15,088 bases of DNA from Acidobacteriaceae bacterium (GTDB lineage: Bacteria > Acidobacteriota > Terriglobia > Terriglobales > Acidobacteriaceae). The stretch lies in contig PLKR01000291.1 in the NCBI GenBank assembly GCA_003140655.1, positions 1 to 15,088 on the forward strand, written 5' to 3'. Shown piece by piece: positions 1 to 7,551 of this stretch. Below the pieces are notes generated by a model. It made no database searches. It saw only the letters and a list, made by a program, of their open reading frames with translations, and was not told where the DNA came from. A program made the position numbers and the translations under genes. Position 1 is the stretch's first letter, and every line of letters starts with the position of its first letter.

Positions 1-2
1 AA

Positions 3-149
3 TCTTCCAGATATCAAGATCGAATCAGCAAGGAAGGAGATCCCTATCTGAGAACCTTGCTGGTGCGGGGAGCCGCTCCGGTAATCCTCGCCGCGAATCC
101 GCGAAAAATCAAAGACATTGCAGTTGACATCCGTGCTGGTGCTACATAA
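3..149 (+). pseudogene. IS110-family transposase, C-terminal remnant
   Basis: Reading frame 3 is open from the window edge to a TAA at 147-149. It begins SSRYQDRISKEGDPYLRTLL and continues VRGAAPVILAANP. The block ISKEGDPYLRTLLVRGA is the well-conserved C-terminal segment of IS110/IS1111-type transposases (Transposase_20 region). In intact members roughly 60-100 more residues follow, ending in a conserved alanine-rich helix. Here the frame degenerates after about 35 residues and stops, so the copy is truncated or decayed at its 3' side. Its 5' side lies outside the window. The other IS end and any target duplication cannot be seen. The remnant directly precedes the secreted beta-propeller gene and may supply its -35 element. 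Confidence 0.72.
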
Positions 150-152
150 CCT
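124..152 (+). promoter_or_regulatory. candidate promoter of the beta-propeller gene
   Basis: A perfect consensus -35 hexamer TTGACA (124-129) is followed after 17 nt by TAACCT (147-152), a weak -10 matching three of six positions. It would give a 5' leader of about 65 nt before the ATG at 226. The -35 lies inside the transposase remnant, so the element could have driven the gene since insertion. This is inferred from hexamers only. Confidence 0.3.
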
Positions 153-225
153 ATCTACTATTTTGGGCCGTACCCCCCCGTCGGCATTCTCGGGTTGTTG
201 TTTTTCGTCCATCGGAGACCGTTAT

Positions 226-3200
226 ATGGCGCCCACTCGTCTTGCGCATTTTTTTGCCTATCTCTTTCTCTTCGCTTCCACCTTCACAATCCTGACTCAG
301 GCTCAAGAGAGCGATTCCCGTTCCACAACGGCCGACGCGAAGCGAGATCGGGATAAAGATCGTGAAAAAGACTTTGAGAAGGGCGAAGACGGGAGCTTCA
401 TGCGCAAGAGGGCGGACTGGTTCTATCACCAGCGCGCCTATCCGCATAATCACATTCCGTCCGGCGCTCGCTTGAGGGCTCTGCACCAATTGGATGTCAG
501 GCTGGCTGCGGAGGCGGCGGCGAGATCGCGTGGGAGCGACGGTCGAGCTATGGCGTCGCCGCAGGCTCCGAGCTGGACGGCGATTGGACCTCAACCGGTA
601 GATGCTTTTGGCTTGGTCAGTTCAGGGCGCGTCACGGCGGTTGCGGTAGATCCGACAAATAACAATGTGGTCTATACGGGAGCGGCCGACGGCGGAATTT
701 GGAAGACCACGGATGGCGGCAACACCTGGACGGCTCTTACCGACCAGCAAGCCTCCCTTGCGACCGGGTCCATCGCAATTGATCCGGAGAATCACCTCAC
801 CATTTACGTTGGCACCGGCGAATTGAATAACGCTGGAGATAGTTATTACGGCGCGGGCATTCTGAAATCGACCGACGGCGGCAACACCTGGACGCAGATC
901 CCCGGGCCCTTCGCGGGGGGTAGTGGTGGCGGGTCGCGAGTCGGTGGCTTGGCCGTTCATCCATCAAACTCCAATATCGTTCTCGCGGCCGTCGGTTACG
1001 GAGGACCGAACAACTGGGGAGTATTCCGCTCCTCCGATGGAGGTAACACCTGGACCAACGTTTATTTCAACGGCGACCAGGCTTATAACGTGATCTTCAA
1101 TCCAACCAACGGCAACGTTGCCTACGCTTCTATCGATACAGATGGCGTGATCGTCTCGAATGATGGAGGCCAAACCTGGAGTCCAGCGAACGGCACTGGG
1201 GCAAACGTCCTGCCAACTGGAAGCTCTACGGAGCGCGTTGCGCTCACCATGGATCCGAACAATCCTTCGACGCTTTATGCCGGAATTGCGAACACTCCGT
1301 TCGGCGGCCCGGGCACACTGTATGGCCTGTATAAAACGACCGATGGCGGCACCAACTGGATTCAGCTTACGAATGCGCCAAATTACTGTGGTGGCCAGTG
1401 CTGGTACGACAATGTGATCGCGGTTGCGCCGGGGAATTCCAATGCCGTGTTCGCCGGAGGTTCAGGCTGGGAAAACCAACTCTACCAATCACTGGATGGC
1501 GGCAATACCTGGGCTCTCACCGGCCCGGGGAACAACAGCACCATCCATCCCGACCTGCACGCTCTGGCCTTTACCTCGGACGGCACGATTCTCTACATCG
1601 GCAATGACGGCGGAATGTATAGCACGACGCAGATCGGCGTCGCCGTGACGACGGTGACGTCGCTAAACGCGGGAACTGGTCCCGGCACGGGGCTGGGCAC
1701 GCTGCAGTTCTATCCCGGGCCAGCCATTCATCCGACCAACACGAACATTGGATTTGGCGGAACGCAAGACAACGGAAGCATGATGTATTCCGGCTCGCTC
1801 ACCTGGAACGGCGGCGGCGCTTGCGGCGATGGCGCGCGCAACCTGATTGATTCCGCGAACCCGGACAATGTTTATGAGAGTTGTGTCGAGCTGAGTGTTT
1901 GGAAGTCGACCGACGGCGGCAGCGCCGATAGCTTCAATCAGGTACAGAACGGCCTCGACCCGAACGGCACCGACAGTGTGAATTGGGTCGCGCCCTTCAC
2001 CATGGACCCCAGCAATACGCAGAACCTTTATTTCGGCACCAACTTTGTTTACCAGACGACCAACGGCGCCGGTTCATGGACCGCGATCTCACCCGACTTC
2101 ACCAGCGGAACTGGAAATTTAAACGCGCTCGCCGTTTCGCCCGTCAGATCGAACACCGTCTATGCGGGAGCGAACGGCAGTAGCGGACCGTTAGTATATG
2201 TCAGTACGAATGCTCTCTTCGGCACCGGCGCGACTTGGTCAAACATCACCGACAGTTTTTTCCCCAACCGCTATCTCAATGTCATCGCCGCCAGCCCGAA
2301 CTCCTCCACCACCGCCTATGTTGGCCTCTCCGGGTTCACCGGCTTCGGCGACAATCTCGGACACATCTTCATGACCAAGAACGCCGGCTCGAGTTGGTCT
2401 GACATCAGTGGCGATCTTCCCAACGTTCCCGTCAATGACATTTCCGTGGATCCCGACATAGCCAACACAATATTCGTCGCCACTGACATCGGAGTCTTCT
2501 ACACCACAAATCTGGGCGTAAGCTGGGGCACGATGGTCACGAGCCTGCCGCGAGCGACGGTTACCGGTCTGACGTATCAGCATCAAACTCAAACACTTTG
2601 GGCGGGGACGCACGGACGCGGCATGTGGTCGGCGAGCGTGGGTTCACTGGTACCTGTGCCCGGCATTAGTTCGATTTCGCCGACAAGCGCCATCGCCGGA
2701 GCTTCGCCGTTCACGCTCACGGTAAGCGGACCGGCATTCAATTCGTCTTCGGTGGTGCAGTGGAATGGCTCCGATCTCAGCACGAGTTTTGTGAGCTCAA
2801 CTCAGATCACGGCACAGGTACCAGCCGACGATCTCCTCACTGGCGGGACGATTCCGGTCACGGTCGTGAATCCAGGCAGCTCGGTTTCGAACCCAGCGAC
2901 GTTTACTATCGACAACCCCGTGCCAGGCCTGACTTCACTTTCTCCGAACAACGCAGGCGTTGGCGGCCCGGCATTCACCTTGACCGTGAAGGGAATGAAT
3001 TTCGTGAATGGAACGACCGTGTTGTGGAAAGGCTCGGCGCGCACGACGAGCTTTGTCAGTTCCACGCAAGTCACTGCGACCATCAACGCGTCCGATATCG
3101 CCAAGACAGGCACTTATCCCATCAGCCTCTCGAACCCGACACCCGGCGGAGGCACGTCCCACACTTTGCCCTTCACGGTGAGCAACCCGGTGCCAACACT

Positions 3201-3996
3201 TGCTTCGTTGTCGCCGCCCACGAAGCTCGTGGGATCCAAGTCTTTCACCTTGACCGTAAACGGATCAAACTTCGTTAAAGGCGCCACTGTGAACTGGAAC
3301 GGTTCGGCCCTGAGCACGGCTTTCAAAACCAGCAGCGAACTGATGGCCTCGGTTCCCGCTGCGGACCTGACAACCGCCGGAACGTTCGCCATCACCGCGA
3401 CCAACCCCAGTCCAGGTGGTGGAGTGTCGGGTTCGCTGGCTTTTGTAGTGGATAACCCCAAGCCAACCATCACCTCGCTCGCGCCGAGCAGCGCACTCGC
3501 AGGCGGCGCTGCGTTCACGCTGACCGTTAATGGCGCGAATTTCGTTAGCACGTCAGTGGCGAATTGGGCCGGATCTCCTCGCGCCACGACTTATGTGAGC
3601 GCAACCAAAATCACGGCCACCATCAACGCCTCCGACATAGCTAAAGCCGGAACGTTCAAAGTTACCGTGACGAATCCCACGCCCGGAGGCGGCGCCTCGG
3701 CAGCTTCCAGCTTCGCTGTCAACAATCCGGTGCCAACGCTGATCAAGATCTCGCCGAACTCAGCCGAGCACGGAGGCGCCTCCTTCACTCTCACCGCCGC
3801 CGGTAGCAACTATGTGTCTGCTTCCATTATTGAGTGGAAGGGAACCAAACTAACCACGACTTTTGTCAACAGCACGACCCTGACTGCAACCGTGCCCAGC
3901 GCCGACATCAAGACCGCAGGCACGGCAACCGTAACCGTTGTTAACCCAACGCCTGGGGGCGGAACGAGCGCTGGGCAGACGTTTACCATCGAATAA
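226..3996 (+). CDS. secreted BNR/Asp-box beta-propeller (sortilin/VPS10-like) protein with five C-terminal IPT/TIG-type repeats
   Basis: The product is 1256 residues. The ATG at 226 is preferred over an in-frame ATG at 118 for two reasons. It has GGAG at 214-217 with an 8-nt spacer, and it opens directly into a signal peptide (MAPTRLAHFF, hydrophobic core, cleavage near TQAQ). The 118 start would lie inside a transposase remnant. A charged linker follows (about 28-55), then a WFYHQRAYP segment. From about residue 120 to 805 there are repeated Asp-box motifs (S/T-x-DGG-N-T-W) near residues 161, 214, 269, 312, 371 and 423, with degenerate ones further on. This is the pattern of the BNR/sortilin-type beta-propeller. 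Residues 810-1256 are five Ig-like IPT/TIG-type repeats. No transmembrane anchor, sorting signal or catalytic motif is recognisable. The family includes secreted glycan-binding or glycosidase-like proteins and adhesins, and the ligand here is unknown. An extracellular binding or adhesion role is inference. Confidence 0.88.
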   Translation: MAPTRLAHFFAYLFLFASTFTILTQAQESDSRSTTADAKRDRDKDREKDFEKGEDGSFMRKRADWFYHQRAYPHNHIPSGARLRALHQLDVRLAAEAAARSRGSDGRAMASPQAPSWTAIGPQPVDAFGLVSSGRVTAVAVDPTNNNVVYTGAADGGIWKTTDGGNTWTALTDQQASLATGSIAIDPENHLTIYVGTGELNNAGDSYYGAGILKSTDGGNTWTQIPGPFAGGSGGGSRVGGLAVHPSNSNIVLAAVGYGGPNNWGVFRSSDGGNTWTNVYFNGDQAYNVIFNPTNGNVAYASIDTDGVIVSNDGGQTWSPANGTGANVLPTGSSTERVALTMDPNNPSTLYAGIANTPFGGPGTLYGLYKTTDGGTNWIQLTNAPNYCGGQCWYDNVIAVAPGNSNAVFAGGSGWENQLYQSLDGGNTWALTGPGNNSTIHPDLHALAFTSDGTILYIGNDGGMYSTTQIGVAVTTVTSLNAGTGPGTGLGTLQFYPGPAIHPTNTNIGFGGTQDNGSMMYSGSLTWNGGGACGDGARNLIDSANPDNVYESCVELSVWKSTDGGSADSFNQVQNGLDPNGTDSVNWVAPFTMDPSNTQNLYFGTNFVYQTTNGAGSWTAISPDFTSGTGNLNALAVSPVRSNTVYAGANGSSGPLVYVSTNALFGTGATWSNITDSFFPNRYLNVIAASPNSSTTAYVGLSGFTGFGDNLGHIFMTKNAGSSWSDISGDLPNVPVNDISVDPDIANTIFVATDIGVFYTTNLGVSWGTMVTSLPRATVTGLTYQHQTQTLWAGTHGRGMWSASVGSLVPVPGISSISPTSAIAGASPFTLTVSGPAFNSSSVVQWNGSDLSTSFVSSTQITAQVPADDLLTGGTIPVTVVNPGSSVSNPATFTIDNPVPGLTSLSPNNAGVGGPAFTLTVKGMNFVNGTTVLWKGSARTTSFVSSTQVTATINASDIAKTGTYPISLSNPTPGGGTSHTLPFTVSNPVPTLASLSPPTKLVGSKSFTLTVNGSNFVKGATVNWNGSALSTAFKTSSELMASVPAADLTTAGTFAITATNPSPGGGVSGSLAFVVDNPKPTITSLAPSSALAGGAAFTLTVNGANFVSTSVANWAGSPRATTYVSATKITATINASDIAKAGTFKVTVTNPTPGGGASAASSFAVNNPVPTLIKISPNSAEHGGASFTLTAAGSNYVSASIIEWKGTKLTTTFVNSTTLTATVPSADIKTAGTATVTVVNPTPGGGTSAGQTFTIE
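2653..3993 (+). repeat. five tandem IPT/TIG-type repeat units inside the beta-propeller gene
   Basis: Units begin at about 2653, 2914, 3184, 3454 and 3724. Each starts around an (N)PVPxLxSLSP-type segment, carries FTLTVxGxNF and a W-x-G core, and ends NPTPGGG or similar. The first unit is 261 nt and the other four are exactly 270 nt (90 codons). The last unit ends at the final sense codon. Nucleotide identity between units is moderate, so the duplication is not recent. Confidence 0.85.
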
Positions 3997-4339
3997 GGGT
4001 TAAGGCCGGAGCGACGAAGGCTAAACGAAGCTTCGAGCGGAATCATTTGCGTAGGCTCCGCTGTTCTTTGCTGGGTGAGTTCTGCTGTTCCCTGTGTCGC
4101 GGCGGGCGAGGCAACGATCGCCGCGTCTACTCCGACTGGGAGTGGCGCGGGCGAATGCCTTGACCGGGGCGGCACTCCGGACTAGTCTGCCTGGAGATCT
4201 GGCTACGGGGGCAGACACATCTGCCTGGCTTTGGGAATACAGTGCCCCGTTCCGCCGCATTGTGGGCGGTTTGTCGGCAACTCTTACCTTGGGATACTTT
4301 GGGTTTGCCCGTCACTCGGGAGCAATCCGAAGACTTTGT
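3997..4339. other. non-coding stretch with small palindromes only
   Basis: I see no recognisable gene in this 343-nt stretch. Open frames on both strands have no family resemblance, and no ribosome-binding site supports one. It contains a perfect 10-bp palindrome CGAAGCTTCG (4026-4035) and a short hairpin GGCAGA-CACA-TCTGCC (4210-4225). Neither is followed by a T-run, so no clear intrinsic terminator of the upstream gene is visible. Confidence 0.5.
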
Positions 4340-4549
4340 TTCTTTCAAGGGCAGAGTGAGTGGAACCAGCAGTGCGATCATAGCGCGGCCTGCGTACTAC
4401 TGGTCGAGAATCAGTGGTGGTGACGTACCGAGGGTTAATAGGATGAAGAAGAAAGCGGCCGCGGCAACCAGGCCAACTCTAACCAGCACTGCCAGGAATA
4501 CAAGCACGAACAGGACGGTGAGAGCAAAACCCAGTGGAGTGGTTCCGTT
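4340..4549 (-). pseudogene. possible remnant of a multi-pass membrane protein (resembles the C-terminal membrane region of acidobacterial Ser/Thr kinase-like proteins)
   Basis: On the minus strand a strongly hydrophobic stretch begins NGTTPLGFAL, passes through FVLVFLAVLV and AAAAFFFILL, and reaches PPLILDQ followed by a TAG stop (4397-4399). The same frame resumes with YAGRAMIALLVPLTL before it turns polar. From memory, the pair 'P-L-x-x-D ... W-Y-A-G-x-x-x-x-A-L-L-V' is typical of the membrane-spanning C-terminus of acidobacterial serine/threonine-kinase-like proteins. The TAG would then replace a TGG (Trp). No kinase domain remains and no start codon or RBS is convincing. The similarity is recalled rather than searched, and a non-coding GC-skewed stretch could mimic it. 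Confidence 0.33.
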
Positions 4550-4586
4550 CGAGATCTGAACGATTCTATCGATGGCCAGATTTTGA

Positions 4587-4924
4587 GCAGAGAACGCCTC
4601 GTTCCCCAAAACGCGGTCCGAAACGATGAAGGAACTCGGACTCAAATTTGCAATTCCGATGTTTTTCTTCGAGGGAACGGAAGATTTCACCACACCGACG
4701 GAGCTTGCCCGGAAATATCTCGAGCGATTCAAGCACCGCGAAAAGAATTTGTGCCGATTTCTGGAGGCCACTTTGCAGTGTTTATGAACTCGGATCAGTT
4801 TCTCAGGGAACTTGTCGCGCATGTTCTGCCGATTGCGGCCAGCCGAATTTTTGCAGTTGATCTTTCTTTGAAAGTCCGGCGTCGCCGATCGATAGCACTC
4901 AAAACCCCATCACCGGGTCAATGA
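4587..4924 (+). pseudogene. alpha/beta-hydrolase fold protein, frameshifted C-terminal remnant
   Basis: Two frames each carry one half of a typical alpha/beta-hydrolase C-terminus. Frame A (4587-4732) reads LKFAIPMFFFEGTEDFTTPT followed by ELARKYLERF. This is the strand with the acidic catalytic residue region and the 'TPT' helix seen in proline-iminopeptidase-like hydrolases. Frame B (from 4733) continues APRKEFVPISGGHFAVFMNS and DQFLRELVAHVLPIA, which contains the catalytic-histidine motif GGHF. The join sits at about 4731-4733 and needs one lost base. Beyond about 4860 the frame runs on to a TGA at 4922-4924 with no family resemblance. The N-terminal two thirds of the protein, including the nucleophile elbow, are absent, so the gene is dead. 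A sequencing error could explain the frameshift but not the missing 5' part. Confidence 0.72.
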
Positions 4925-4937
4925 GTGCTATGGCGAC
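4881..4937. repeat. long imperfect inverted repeat between remnant and permease operon
   Basis: The left arm is GTCGCC (4881-4886), a 5-nt bulge (4887-4891) and ATAGCACTCA (4892-4901). The right arm is TGAGTGCTAT (4922-4931) followed directly by GGCGAC (4932-4937). This gives 16 paired bases around a 20-nt loop, and the loop itself can pair ACCC with GGGT. It lies 64 nt past the stop of the minus-strand permease operon. It could be a transcript 3'-end structure or a small repeat element. No poly-T tract follows on either strand, so it is not a standard intrinsic terminator. Confidence 0.6.
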
Positions 4938-5000
4938 CGATCAACAGTGATCCAGAGGGTAGGCTGTTTTCAGATGCCATGCCATTTGAATAGGGCGCAG

Positions 5001-6242
5001 CTATTCGTGTCGCAAGGCCTCGATCGGATCCAGTCGTGACGCACGCAATGCCGGCACCATCCCGCTGATGAGTCCCACCGCGCCAAGGATGAGAGTGGCC
5101 GCGATCAATGTTCCCGGAGCAATAATGAGACGGATGTCGCCCGCTTCCCCGTTCTTGGCGAACGCGCTGTAGAAGGTAAGCCTTCCCACTGAAAGTGCGA
5201 CGGCGTACGCCAGAATCATTCCCAGAATACCGCCAATGAATGTAATGGTCAGAGCTTCGGCGAGGAACTGCATCAGAATGTACCGCCGTTGCGCGCCCAG
5301 CGCTTTTTGCACGCCGATCTCCCGCGTGCGCTGCGTGACCGAAACCAGCATGATATTCATGAGCCCGACTCCGCCAATGCCGAGCGTAAGCGTGCCAATG
5401 AATCCCATCAAGATCTTCAGCCCGAGCGTAATGACCTCGAATTGATGCAGCTGAGTCATCAGGTTGAACACTCTCACCGCTTCACGATCCGTCTGATTGA
5501 ACTTGTGCTGCGTCGCCAGAATCGTCCGGACCGCGGGTTCGATTCGTGCGTACTCCGGCGTCTGGTAGGTGAACCACATCATGTCCAGGTAATGCGTGTC
5601 CTTCAGATCGCTCATCGTAGTGAAGGGGATGTAGACCATGCGGTTGATATCGTCATTCCCCTCCTGCATCTTGGCGCTCAAAACGCCGACCACTTCAAAG
5701 CTGAGACCATCCAGCCGGATGTACTCCCCGAGTGCGTTGCGTCCGGAAAACAGCTTTTCCTTTGCTTCCGAACCGATCACCGCGACCCGTGCTCGCTGCA
5801 CCTGGTCTTCCATGTTGTAAAAACGACCTTGCCCCAGCTTGAGCGCGCGGATCGACAGCACACTCGGATCATTCCCGCTCACCCTAAATGTGAAATCTCT
5901 GTTGTCGTATTGGACGTTCGCCTGTTTCTCGACAGTGGGTGTGATATGAATAATCTGTGGAAGGTTGGTGGCAAGCGCCTCGACGTCATCCTGCGTAAAT
6001 CGGATTTGGACTCCCGATTTCTGGCCGCCGGCCTGCACGGAAGTTTTTCCCGGGATCACGATGACGAGCTTCGTGCCGAAGTTCGCAAAGATGTTCGCAC
6101 AGGCCTGGCCAAAACCGTCCCCATAAGCGAGCAGCATGACCACGGTCGCAATGCCCCAGGCCATGCCCAGCATCGTAAGCGCCGTGCGCCGCCGGTTGTG
6201 GAGCATCGCCGCATAGGCTTCCCGGAGCAAATCCCTCAACAT
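5001..6242 (-). CDS. MacB/FtsX-family ABC transporter permease (second gene of the pair)
   Basis: The product is 413 residues. The start at 6242 (MLRDLLREAYAAMLHNRRRT) is chosen over an in-frame ATG at 6326. It has AGGAG 7 nt upstream, and the longer form would overlap the upstream permease by about 80 nt. The protein has an N-terminal transmembrane helix (about residues 22-42), then a large periplasmic MacB-PCD-type domain, then three C-terminal helices (about 290-405). These hold the FtsX signature NIMLVSVTQRTREIGVQKAL and end in SRLDPIEALRHE. The family exports macrolides, lipoproteins or peptides, or transmits mechanical force from a cytoplasmic LolD/MacB-type ATPase. Substrate cannot be deduced. 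It lies 4 nt after the stop of the upstream permease, so the two are probably co-translated and may form a heterodimer. No ATPase or HlyD-type adaptor gene is in the window. Confidence 0.9.
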   Translation of the reverse strand: MLRDLLREAYAAMLHNRRRTALTMLGMAWGIATVVMLLAYGDGFGQACANIFANFGTKLVIVIPGKTSVQAGGQKSGVQIRFTQDDVEALATNLPQIIHITPTVEKQANVQYDNRDFTFRVSGNDPSVLSIRALKLGQGRFYNMEDQVQRARVAVIGSEAKEKLFSGRNALGEYIRLDGLSFEVVGVLSAKMQEGNDDINRMVYIPFTTMSDLKDTHYLDMMWFTYQTPEYARIEPAVRTILATQHKFNQTDREAVRVFNLMTQLHQFEVITLGLKILMGFIGTLTLGIGGVGLMNIMLVSVTQRTREIGVQKALGAQRRYILMQFLAEALTITFIGGILGMILAYAVALSVGRLTFYSAFAKNGEAGDIRLIIAPGTLIAATLILGAVGLISGMVPALRASRLDPIEALRHE

Positions 6243-6246
6243 CGCA

Positions 6247-7494
6247 TTACTCCTGCCGGAGCGCTTCCACCGGCTGTAGCATCGCCGCCTTCCGCGCGGG
6301 ATACAAACCTGCCGCCACTCCCGCAAGCGTCAGGCTCCCAATCGCCAGCACTGCCGACATCGGCACCAATTTGGGAGGATCAAATCCTTGTGGCCCGTGT
6401 ATTCCTCCCATCATCGCCATCAATCCGCCCGCCATCACCATGCCGATCAATCCGCTTCCCAGTGTGAGCAATAGCCCTTCTAGAAAAAAATGAAAGAGTA
6501 TATTGCGGTTGGTCGCACCCAATGCCTTGCGTAGTCCAATCTCTTGTGTGCGCTCGCTCACTGCCACGAGCATGATATTGATCACGCCTATCGCGCCGAG
6601 AGCCAGCGTGACCATTCCTACAGCTCCCAGGAACATGTTCATCACGTCGAAAATGGTTCCCACCATTTTCGATTCCTGAATCGAATCCCACTCGTCAAAG
6701 GCGCTGCGATCGCTGGCATCGAATCCGTGATTGCGGCCAACAATCTTGTGAACCTCCTCCTGCGCCAGCAGGTGCTCCGCCGTCACAAGCGGCTGATACT
6801 CGATGAAGGAAATGGAGTTCTGATGGTTTTCTCCCTTGAGTGGGAAGTTCGCGGCCATCACCTGGAAAGGGATGTAGCCACGCAGATTCAGCCACATGTT
6901 TTCGCCCCGGCCAAGATGCGGCATACTGCCCACCACTTCAAATCGGATGCCATTCAAAAGGATGAACGCGCCAACCGCGGGACGCCCGGGAAAAAGCGTC
7001 TTCAGCAACTCGTTCCCGAGGACGATCACATTCCTCCTCTGTACTCCGTCTAATTCATTGAGCCAGCGCCCTTCCTGCAGGGGAAGATAACTGATCTCGT
7101 TCAGCTGCGGCTCTGTACCAAGAATCTCCCCACTACCGGTAGCAAATTCGCTCACCTCGTGCAGGTCGCCGCGCGAAATGATCGGGCACGCATTGCGGAC
7201 ATATCCGGCTTGCCTGATGTCAACATAATCCTGATACGTGAGCAGGTAGGAACGCGCAGAATTCATGTTGCCCTTGACGGCTGGCGCTCGTCCCGGAAAC
7301 AGAAACATGATGTTCTTGCCGAACTCCGCCAGCTCCCGCTTGTTGCCAGAGCGAAAGCCTTCGCCTACCCCTACCAGCAGCAGTAAAGATCCCACTCCCC
7401 AAGCGATCCCGAACATGGTGAGAAATGAGCGCAGCTTGTGCGCCCAAAGATTGCGAAGGATTTGCGCGAAGATGTCCAGCACGGTGCGCATCAT
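6247..7494 (-). CDS. MacB/FtsX-family ABC transporter permease (first gene of the pair)
   Basis: The product is 415 residues and begins with two adjacent ATGs (MMRTVLDIFAQILRNLWAHK). It shares the architecture of its downstream partner: an N-terminal helix at about 22-42, a periplasmic MacB-PCD-type domain with LGTEP and LNGIRFEVVG segments, then the C-terminal FtsX block. That block contains INIMLVAVSERTQEIGLRKA and ends ARKAAMLQPVEALRQE. The two proteins are clearly related to each other but divergent, consistent with a heterodimeric MacB-like permease. No strong Shine-Dalgarno is visible before 7494 (ACCTGGGTCG precedes it). A perfect palindrome at 7531-7551 and a weak promoter lie just upstream and may control the operon. 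The DNA on its 5' side is a decayed region, so an ATPase or adaptor gene may have been lost there or may be encoded elsewhere. Confidence 0.9.
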   Translation of the reverse strand: MMRTVLDIFAQILRNLWAHKLRSFLTMFGIAWGVGSLLLLVGVGEGFRSGNKRELAEFGKNIMFLFPGRAPAVKGNMNSARSYLLTYQDYVDIRQAGYVRNACPIISRGDLHEVSEFATGSGEILGTEPQLNEISYLPLQEGRWLNELDGVQRRNVIVLGNELLKTLFPGRPAVGAFILLNGIRFEVVGSMPHLGRGENMWLNLRGYIPFQVMAANFPLKGENHQNSISFIEYQPLVTAEHLLAQEEVHKIVGRNHGFDASDRSAFDEWDSIQESKMVGTIFDVMNMFLGAVGMVTLALGAIGVINIMLVAVSERTQEIGLRKALGATNRNILFHFFLEGLLLTLGSGLIGMVMAGGLMAMMGGIHGPQGFDPPKLVPMSAVLAIGSLTLAGVAAGLYPARKAAMLQPVEALRQE

Positions 7495-7530
7495 CGACCC
7501 AGGTTGTACTCTTCGATCTTAGATGCACCA

Positions 7531-7551
7531 GTTGTGTTACGAGAACACAAC
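7531..7551. promoter_or_regulatory. perfect 8-5-8 palindrome, candidate repressor operator of the permease operon
   Basis: GTTGTGTT (7531-7538), ACGAG spacer, AACACAAC (7544-7551) is a perfect inverted repeat centred about 47 nt upstream of the permease start at 7494. On the minus strand it overlaps a weak candidate promoter: TTGAGT (7562-7557), a 17-nt spacer, and TAACAC (7539-7534). The size and symmetry fit a dimeric wHTH or HTH repressor of PadR, TetR or MarR type. No regulator gene of that sort is in the window. Function is inferred from symmetry and position only. Confidence 0.45.

Noticed and set aside
118..225. Upstream ATG at 118 as the start of the beta-propeller protein
   Set aside because: It lies in the transposase remnant, lacks a good RBS and puts 36 non-signal residues before an evident signal peptide. 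The ATG at 226 has GGAG at proper spacing.
4026..4035. CGAAGCTTCG palindrome as terminator of the beta-propeller gene
   Set aside because: It cannot form a stem with a usable loop and no T-run follows.
4397..4822. Single 141-residue minus-strand protein
   Set aside because: Its N-terminal half is antisense to the better supported alpha/beta-hydrolase remnant, and only the hydrophobic C-terminal part shows any family-like pattern.
5289..6467. 392-residue plus-strand open frame
   Set aside because: It is antisense to both MacB-type permeases, has low-complexity His/Arg-rich composition and no family resemblance.
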